From positions 1-64,000 of the forward strand of contig NZ_FNPK01000009.1 in NCBI RefSeq assembly GCF_900107285.1: 64,000 bases of DNA. The letters run 5' to 3'. Origin of the DNA: Acinetobacter kyonggiensis (lineage in GTDB: Bacteria > Pseudomonadota > Gammaproteobacteria > Pseudomonadales > Moraxellaceae). Below the pieces are notes generated by a model that worked only from the letters and a program-made list of their open reading frames with translations, was not told the origin of the DNA and searched no databases. This document shows, piece after piece, positions 57,897-64,000 of the stretch (positions within the stretch are counted from its first letter, which is position 1; each line of letters begins with the position of its first letter). The position numbers and the translations under genes are program-made.

Positions 57897-59027
57897 ATGG
57901 CTCAATGGCAAGCAACTGAACCCTACAATGATCTACCTTCATTGCCACCTGAGCAGGATGTAGAGACCAAAGTAGTACTCAAACTATGTATTGAAGCTAG
58001 ATCAGCATTGGCTGAGTTAAAACAGGCGGGCGAATTAATTCCAAACCAAACCATCCTGATCAATATCATTCCATTGTTAGAAGCAAAAGACAGTTCGGAA
58101 ATTGAGAATATTGTCACAACTACAGACAAGCTATTTCAACACGCACAAGGTCATGATGACCAAGCAGACCATGCCACTAAAGAAGCTCTTAGATATCGGA
58201 CGGCATTATATCAAGGTGTACAATCCATTCAGGAACGCCCTTTAAATACCAGTACTGCTATCGAGATATGCCAGATGATTAAAGGCGTGGATCTAGATAT
58301 AAGAGCAACCACTGGCACAGCATTAAAGAATAGCTACACTGGAGTAGTAATTTACACACCACCAGTCGGACAAGAAACTATCCGTAATCTGCTATCTAAC
58401 TTAGATCAATTCCTACATTACAATGAGGACATAGATCCTTTGATCAAAATGGCGATTGCTCACTATCAATTTGAAGCGATACACCCTTTTGTTGATGGTA
58501 ATGGACGTACAGGAAGAATTCTTAATATTCTGTATTTGATGGATCGTCAGTTACTTACATTGCCGATTCTCTATCTGAGTCGTTTTATCATCCAGAACAA
58601 AGCTAGATACTACGAATTGCTATTGAGCGTTACTACACAAGGGAATTGGCAAGAATGGATTCTATTCATGCTGCAAGCAGTGAAAAATACCAGTGAATGG
58701 ACTATTGCCAAAATCAAAGCAATACGACAACTGCATGAACATAGCATCGAATACATCAAAAACCATGCTGAAAAGATTTACTCAAGGGAATTGGTCGATG
58801 TTATTTTTGAACAACCCTATTGCCGTATAGCTAATCTGGTAGAAAAAGATATAGCCAAAAGACAAGCTGCATCTACCTATCTAAAGAAATTAGTTGAGTT
58901 AGGAGTACTGAAAGAAATTACTGTTGGTAAAGAGAAATTATTTTTGCATCCAAAGTTGTTGCATCTATTAACCAGTGATGAAAACCAATTTAGTCTATAT
59001 GGTGCAAATAAACTTAACCCAACTTAA
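57897..59027 (+). CDS. Fic-domain AMPylase with N-terminal inhibitory motif
   Basis: 376 residues. The catalytic loop HPFVDGNGRTGR (about residues 196-207) matches the Fic consensus HxFx(D/E)GNGRxxR exactly. Near residue 67 the sequence SSEIEN fits the (S/T)xxxE(G/N) inhibitory helix of class II Fic proteins, so activity should be self-restrained, with no separate antitoxin needed. The C-terminal 100 residues form a winged helix (AKRQAASTYLKKLVELGVLKE), able to bind the repeats upstream. GGA precedes the ATG at 57897. Confidence 0.93.
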   Translation: MAQWQATEPYNDLPSLPPEQDVETKVVLKLCIEARSALAELKQAGELIPNQTILINIIPLLEAKDSSEIENIVTTTDKLFQHAQGHDDQADHATKEALRYRTALYQGVQSIQERPLNTSTAIEICQMIKGVDLDIRATTGTALKNSYTGVVIYTPPVGQETIRNLLSNLDQFLHYNEDIDPLIKMAIAHYQFEAIHPFVDGNGRTGRILNILYLMDRQLLTLPILYLSRFIIQNKARYYELLLSVTTQGNWQEWILFMLQAVKNTSEWTIAKIKAIRQLHEHSIEYIKNHAEKIYSRELVDVIFEQPYCRIANLVEKDIAKRQAASTYLKKLVELGVLKEITVGKEKLFLHPKLLHLLTSDENQFSLYGANKLNPT

Positions 59028-59161
59028 ACTGATTGAGCTTTTTCCTGACGTTATTATTAGAACTGCTAATGTTTTAGTCTTAATAGTAACAAAATCTTAT
59101 AAAGCTTTTATCCTATAGTAAAAACAGGCGCTAAGTAGATACGGAAGTACCCTTAGTCATT

Positions 59162-59180
59162 TGGGGGTATAATTGGGGGT
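59162..59180. repeat. Right-end GGGGGTATAA-type iterons
   Basis: GGGGGTATAATTGGGGGTA repeats the left-end pair with one change, in the same orientation, about 60 bp inside attR. Confidence 0.65.
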
Positions 59181-59242
59181 AAAAATAAAAATACGCTGCA
59201 TTGATATATTTTTATTTCAATAACTTAAATTAAAAATGTGAC

Positions 59243-59323
59243 TCCCTCTCTCGCCAAGATTATTTTCTACGGTACAGTCCCGTAGTGTGAAAGGCTTAAA
59301 TCTAAAGGGTTTAGGCCTTTTTT
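59243..59323 (+). repeat. attR: tRNA-Ser 3' end copy plus 34-bp repeat
   Basis: TCCCTCTCTCGCC (59243-59255) copies the tRNA-Ser 3' end with one mismatch; ATTTTCTA and TAGTGT are also shared; the 34-bp hairpin repeat at 59290-59323 is identical to that at 37338-37371. Together these mark the right boundary of the island. Confidence 0.8.
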
Positions 59324-59679
59324 GTTGTCTGTGGCAATGACATTCCATCTATTGCGATCGGGGTATATATGGGAAAAACCCATGCGAACCCATTAGAATT
59401 AAGCGATGCTTTAGCCTTCTATTAATCTGCTCTCTTAAAATATCTATGTCACATCTTTGACAAAATTTAGCCTTCCCCCTCAACATGGTGGTTTTATCAG
59501 CAAAAATAATTCATTCATTATCTTTTCCTCCCAACTCATTCAGCAAACCTAAAAATAATTGGTCTTATATTTCTGATTACAAAATCCATATTTCAAATTT
59601 AGTATAGGCAAAACTCATTTCTTTAGATTAGGTTATAAGTGGTACAAAAAATGCTTGGATTGTACCGAACTTTTTATAA

Positions 59680-60747
<1,068 letters not shown>

Positions 60748-60761
60748 AATTTAACTCAACT

Positions 60762-60789
60762 GAAGAAAGTATTTACGGATACTTTCTTC
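60762..60789 (+). terminator. Hairpin after ansB
   Basis: GAAGAAAGTAT / ATACTTTCTTC stem, TTACGG loop; T tail is weak. Confidence 0.55.
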
Positions 60790-61005
60790 ATTCATCATCT
60801 TAAACATACTGATCGAAAATTAAAAAAACAGTCCATATCTTTTAAAATGAATTCAAGCATTGACTCAATCATGACAAGGGACAATAAAACTCAGAAAAAT
60901 ATCATAAAGCTGCAATATTTCTATGCTAACAATCATAGGACAGTAGTTTAAGTCGAATCATCGAAGCACATTGAATACATAGAAAACTGCTATTCGGGAG
61001 TAAAT

Positions 61006-61239
61006 ATGAATACCAGCAATAATTATGTCAAACAAATCAAGAATGCTAAACGTGGTGGTTACACCCCGACCATTGCAAAAGATATTAACAAACATAAAAT
61101 TCAGAAAGCCATTCGACTGATTGATCAATGGAGAAAACTGGCCAACGAACTAAAACCACAAATGCAAATTGATATGGCTTTAACACTAGAAGAATGTGCG
61201 CAAGACCTCGATCAAATTTTAAGGCGTAAATCTCTCTGA
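61006..61239 (+). CDS. Small helical hypothetical protein
   Basis: 77 residues, with GGGAG seven bases before the ATG. Basic N-terminal half (VKQIKNAKRGGYTPTIAKD), then two amphipathic helices (IRLIDQWRKLANEL, LTLEECAQDLDQIL). No family recognised; soluble and likely cytosolic. Confidence 0.7.
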   Translation: MNTSNNYVKQIKNAKRGGYTPTIAKDINKHKIQKAIRLIDQWRKLANELKPQMQIDMALTLEECAQDLDQILRRKSL

Positions 61240-61359
61240 TAAAATTCAAAGATTTCTGATTTAAATTTATTTTTTAATGCTTAAAAATAGATGAGCGATT
61301 CAATCGTTCACTTTTTGGCTTGCATTTTTAACCAAATTCGCTATTATTCACACAACAAC

Positions 61360-61435
<76 letters not shown>

Positions 61436-61445
61436 TGTTATACTT

Positions 61446-61477
61446 AGCCTCACTTTTAGTGGGGCTTTGTTGTTTTT
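61446..61477 (+). terminator. tRNA-Thr terminator
   Basis: AGCCTCAC / GTGGGGCT stem (one bulge or mismatch) with an interrupted T-run. Confidence 0.7.
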
Positions 61478-61529
61478 GCAGGTTTATTTTAAAAATTTAA
61501 ATAGCATCTTAAAAATCTAAATAGCATTA

Positions 61530-62357
61530 TTATGGCGCGTTCTTTTTTGCACTAATTTGTACATATTGCACTAAACCATCAGCATACAATTTATGGCATA
61601 ACTTTGCGGTCAGTTGAATTTTAACAGCATCCAAACCGAAATGAGCTGCTGGCAATTGCTGAATATAATGCGAAAATCCAGACAAAACTGCTTGAGATAA
61701 ATCAACAACTTCAATCTCGCTAAAATCATAATGTTGTAAAGTCTGCATCAGCATCGATTCATTCATTAAATAATCGACATTCACATCGGCAGATTTTAAT
61801 AACCACTTATATTTTTGCTTTTGTAAGGTGGTTAAAGCCGACCACTCTTCAGACAACATTAAAGAATGAAAACCCAATCTGCCCTTTGCATTTAAAACCG
61901 TGCATACCGATGCTAAAAATGAATTTAAATTTGAGTGATACGCGGCATCGATACAAAGCACCACATCAAAAGTAGCTTTGAATTGAATTTGTTTTAAATT
62001 TAAAAAAGATTGTTGGTGAATTGCCGTAAGTTGCGGAAGATGCTTTTGAATGTGAATCACACAATGGGATTGCAATTCAACCGCTTCAATATATTTCAAC
62101 TGATATTGCTGTTGCCACAAAGCTAAACTTGCGCCCTGCCCACAGCCTAAATCGAGAAGTTTATCGGCTGAGCTTAAATGCACAGCTTGCGCCAATTGAT
62201 CGGCCAATTGGCGGCAAGCTTGTGGATAGGACGATGTTGCATCATCCCAATAGCCCAAATTGCTCCAAGCAAGCGCTGCATCATCTCCTAACTGTTTTGC
62301 ATTAATCGCATACTTATGTTGGATAAAATGCTGACGAATCGCTTGAAGCCATTTCAT
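61530..62357 (-). CDS. SAM methyltransferase, second gene of a redox pair
   Basis: 275 residues. Motif I LLDLGCGQGASLALWQQQ is near residue 65 and the post-motif FDVVLCIDAAYHSNLNSFL near 132. It resembles small-molecule or lipid methyltransferases (CFA/UbiE type) rather than DNA enzymes. Only 5 bp separate it from the upstream FAD oxidoreductase gene, so the two probably act on the same, unknown substrate. Confidence 0.8.
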   Translation of the reverse strand: MKWLQAIRQHFIQHKYAINAKQLGDDAALAWSNLGYWDDATSSYPQACRQLADQLAQAVHLSSADKLLDLGCGQGASLALWQQQYQLKYIEAVELQSHCVIHIQKHLPQLTAIHQQSFLNLKQIQFKATFDVVLCIDAAYHSNLNSFLASVCTVLNAKGRLGFHSLMLSEEWSALTTLQKQKYKWLLKSADVNVDYLMNESMLMQTLQHYDFSEIEVVDLSQAVLSGFSHYIQQLPAAHFGLDAVKIQLTAKLCHKLYADGLVQYVQISAKKNAP

Positions 62358-62362
62358 GTATT

Positions 62363-63667
62363 TTAGTAGTAGTAGCCAAGTTGCGGGGAAACCTCAACTT
62401 TAGGTTTTAATCCAACAAACGGCAATGGTGCATTAAAAATTTCTGCAATATGCATGGCGGATGTCACGGCTGACTCTAAAATAGGTAAACCATCACAAGA
62501 CCATGAACCACAATAAAACACTTTACGGTTTGCATCTTTATGACGAATCTGCAACTCTTTATTTAAAGCCACTGTTTGTGAATCGACCACAGCACGGGTT
62601 AAAGTCACGGTGGAAATGATTTTTTTAGGATCAATATCAATCACGGGTTGCCATGTTTGGAACACTGCTGTTTTACCAACTAAACTTGGTTCGACTGCAT
62701 TCAACCACACTGTAAATTGCTGACGAGTAAATTTACGATCCATCATATAACTGAGTACTGCCCAATCTTTACGTTTTGGCGGCATCACTGTTTGGTCGGT
62801 ATGAATCACCAATTTACCTTGCTCAAATTTAAATTTCTTTAACAGTGCAATATCATCAGCAAATTGTTCAGTATTTAAGAAATCTTCAATTTTATTGGTC
62901 GGTGTTGCCACAATAACCCGATCAAAAATGTATTGTTCACCCAAAGCATTTTCAACCAGTACGCGACTATCTTGTTCTTTGACTTGGGTAATTGCAGAAC
63001 CATTATGAATTTGAATCCCTGCAATCAATTTGTCCACCAATGCAGGAGTGCCACCTTGCATGCGTAATAAAGCATCACCATCGGTCAATTGACGTAAAAA
63101 AATCAATAATGGTTTTGCTGGCCATTCGCCAATGGTTTTAGAACTACAGGTGCAAATGGTATACAGCACGGGCATGACCACGCCATGTAAAAACACCTCT
63201 TCTATATCATTGTTATTGATAAATTCAGCCAGCGTGATTTCTTGGTCTTTTGATTTGAAAAATTTAGCGATGGCCGTTTTAAGTTGCAACATCCCTTTGA
63301 CTAAGCGCCATCCATACTGTTGAATGCCTTTCCGATTATTAATAATCGGAAAATTACCAATACGGCTACGAGAGGTGGTTAACCATGTTTCAATACGATC
63401 TTCAAAGAGCCAACTACATGCCATATAAGTACGAACGGGAAAAGTTTCGATCCCTAAATAAGTCGCCAAACTTAAGGTGTTTTTCCACAAATGCGGGTTC
63501 ATGACGCGCAATGGTGCATCAATTAAGCCACCTTCAAATTCAGTACTATGGCTATCCATACCACGTCCAGGCAATGCTTCAAAAATCGTAATGCTATGCC
63601 CTGCATCTTTAAGAATTCTTGCGGTAGCTAGCCCAGCCATGCCACTACCAATAACGGCTATATCCAA
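62363..63667 (-). CDS. FAD-dependent amine-oxidase-like oxidoreductase
   Basis: 434 residues. The dinucleotide-binding motif IAVIGSGMAGLATARIL (residues 3-19) is followed by FEALPGRGMDSHS, the FAD-binding pattern of flavin amine oxidase/desaturase-like proteins (COG2907-like). The C-terminal FYCGSWSCDGLPILESAVTS matches the second FAD contact. Start is TTG at 63667; an in-frame TGA lies five codons upstream, and no ATG precedes the Rossmann motif. Co-transcribed with the methyltransferase. Confidence 0.85.
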   Translation of the reverse strand: MDIAVIGSGMAGLATARILKDAGHSITIFEALPGRGMDSHSTEFEGGLIDAPLRVMNPHLWKNTLSLATYLGIETFPVRTYMACSWLFEDRIETWLTTSRSRIGNFPIINNRKGIQQYGWRLVKGMLQLKTAIAKFFKSKDQEITLAEFINNNDIEEVFLHGVVMPVLYTICTCSSKTIGEWPAKPLLIFLRQLTDGDALLRMQGGTPALVDKLIAGIQIHNGSAITQVKEQDSRVLVENALGEQYIFDRVIVATPTNKIEDFLNTEQFADDIALLKKFKFEQGKLVIHTDQTVMPPKRKDWAVLSYMMDRKFTRQQFTVWLNAVEPSLVGKTAVFQTWQPVIDIDPKKIISTVTLTRAVVDSQTVALNKELQIRHKDANRKVFYCGSWSCDGLPILESAVTSAMHIAEIFNAPLPFVGLKPKVEVSPQLGYYY

Positions 63668-64000
63668 AATTATTATCCGTCAGTTATATAAGATTACTGA
63701 AATTATGAACCAAGCAGGATTAAAAGGCGGTATTAAAATATTCCAGAATCTATCTTTTTAACAAAAGTCATCATGATGAATATCAGCCAGATATTCCTCC
63801 TTATTAGCACAAAAAAAATATGCACAAAAACAATAAAACTATTTAATTTATATGAATAAATTAATAAAAAACCTTTAAAACCATTAGCATATATTAACCA
63901 ATTTTATAACAATCGTTTTACACACCCTTAAAATACGATTATTATAGTCCGTCTGGTCACTTGATCATGACAGCATCATTTTCATAGCAAATAATGATGC
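63668..64000. other. AT-rich right edge of window
   Basis: No gene seen. Probably the promoter region of the FAD-oxidoreductase gene and of whatever lies beyond the window. Confidence 0.4.

Overview
The window looks like a chromosome segment of an Acinetobacter-type gammaproteobacterium. It is AT-rich, the gene content and order are typical of that genus (argH facing algZ-algR-hemC-hemD-hemX-hemY, fadBA, split histidine genes, kup beside tRNA-Ser), and most operons end in simple GC-stem/T-run terminators. Genus is inferred from gene content, not from a marker gene.

Positions 1-37300 are core genome. From the left: a minus-strand heme/regulatory block (thioesterase, hemY, hemX, hemD, hemC, algR, algZ), divergent argH-yggX, pgsA, a thioesterase, uvrC, a PH-domain membrane protein, the fatty-acid beta-oxidation operon fadBA, several small envelope or PH-domain proteins, two identical tRNA-Phe genes, a GNAT acetyltransferase, histidine genes hisBH, hisA and hisF interspersed with a DUF805 protein, an RNase D-like exonuclease, an XRE-cupin regulator facing an EamA exporter with a palindromic operator, thrB, a fatty-acid-hydroxylase-like gene facing an AraC regulator, aqpZ, an exported DNA/RNA nuclease and kup. 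A possible new small RNA with three hairpins lies between yggX and pgsA.

About 37.3-59.3 kb is a genomic island in the 3' end of tRNA-Ser(GGA). It is bounded by an imperfect copy of the tRNA 3' end plus a perfect 34-bp direct repeat, with a P4-type integrase next to the tRNA. No capsid, tail or conjugation genes were seen. Its modules are: (a) a defence-like locus of a C5 cytosine methyltransferase, a large protein with two GHKL ATPase domains, a receiver-domain partner and a divergent PD-(D/E)XK-like nuclease; (b) an HNH nuclease overlapping a small methyltransferase; (c) AlpA regulator, Gp3-like directionality factor, YqaJ exonuclease and DUF932 protein; (d) a GC-rich, highly structured non-coding stretch; (e) a string of small secreted, lipoprotein or membrane proteins; (f) three tandem YagK/YfjJ (inovirus Gp2)-like proteins, only one keeping an HxH motif; (g) a Fic AMPylase with a built-in inhibitory motif behind a 72-bp tandem repeat.

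After the island, core genome resumes with a periplasmic asparaginase, a small hypothetical protein, tRNA-Thr, and a methyltransferase/FAD-oxidoreductase pair. The strongest candidates for undescribed biology are the methyltransferase/dual-GHKL/receiver/nuclease locus, the structured element at about 51.73-51.91 kb, the small RNA at about 8.39-8.47 kb and the YagK/YfjJ triplet. All assignments come from reading the sequence; no searches were run.
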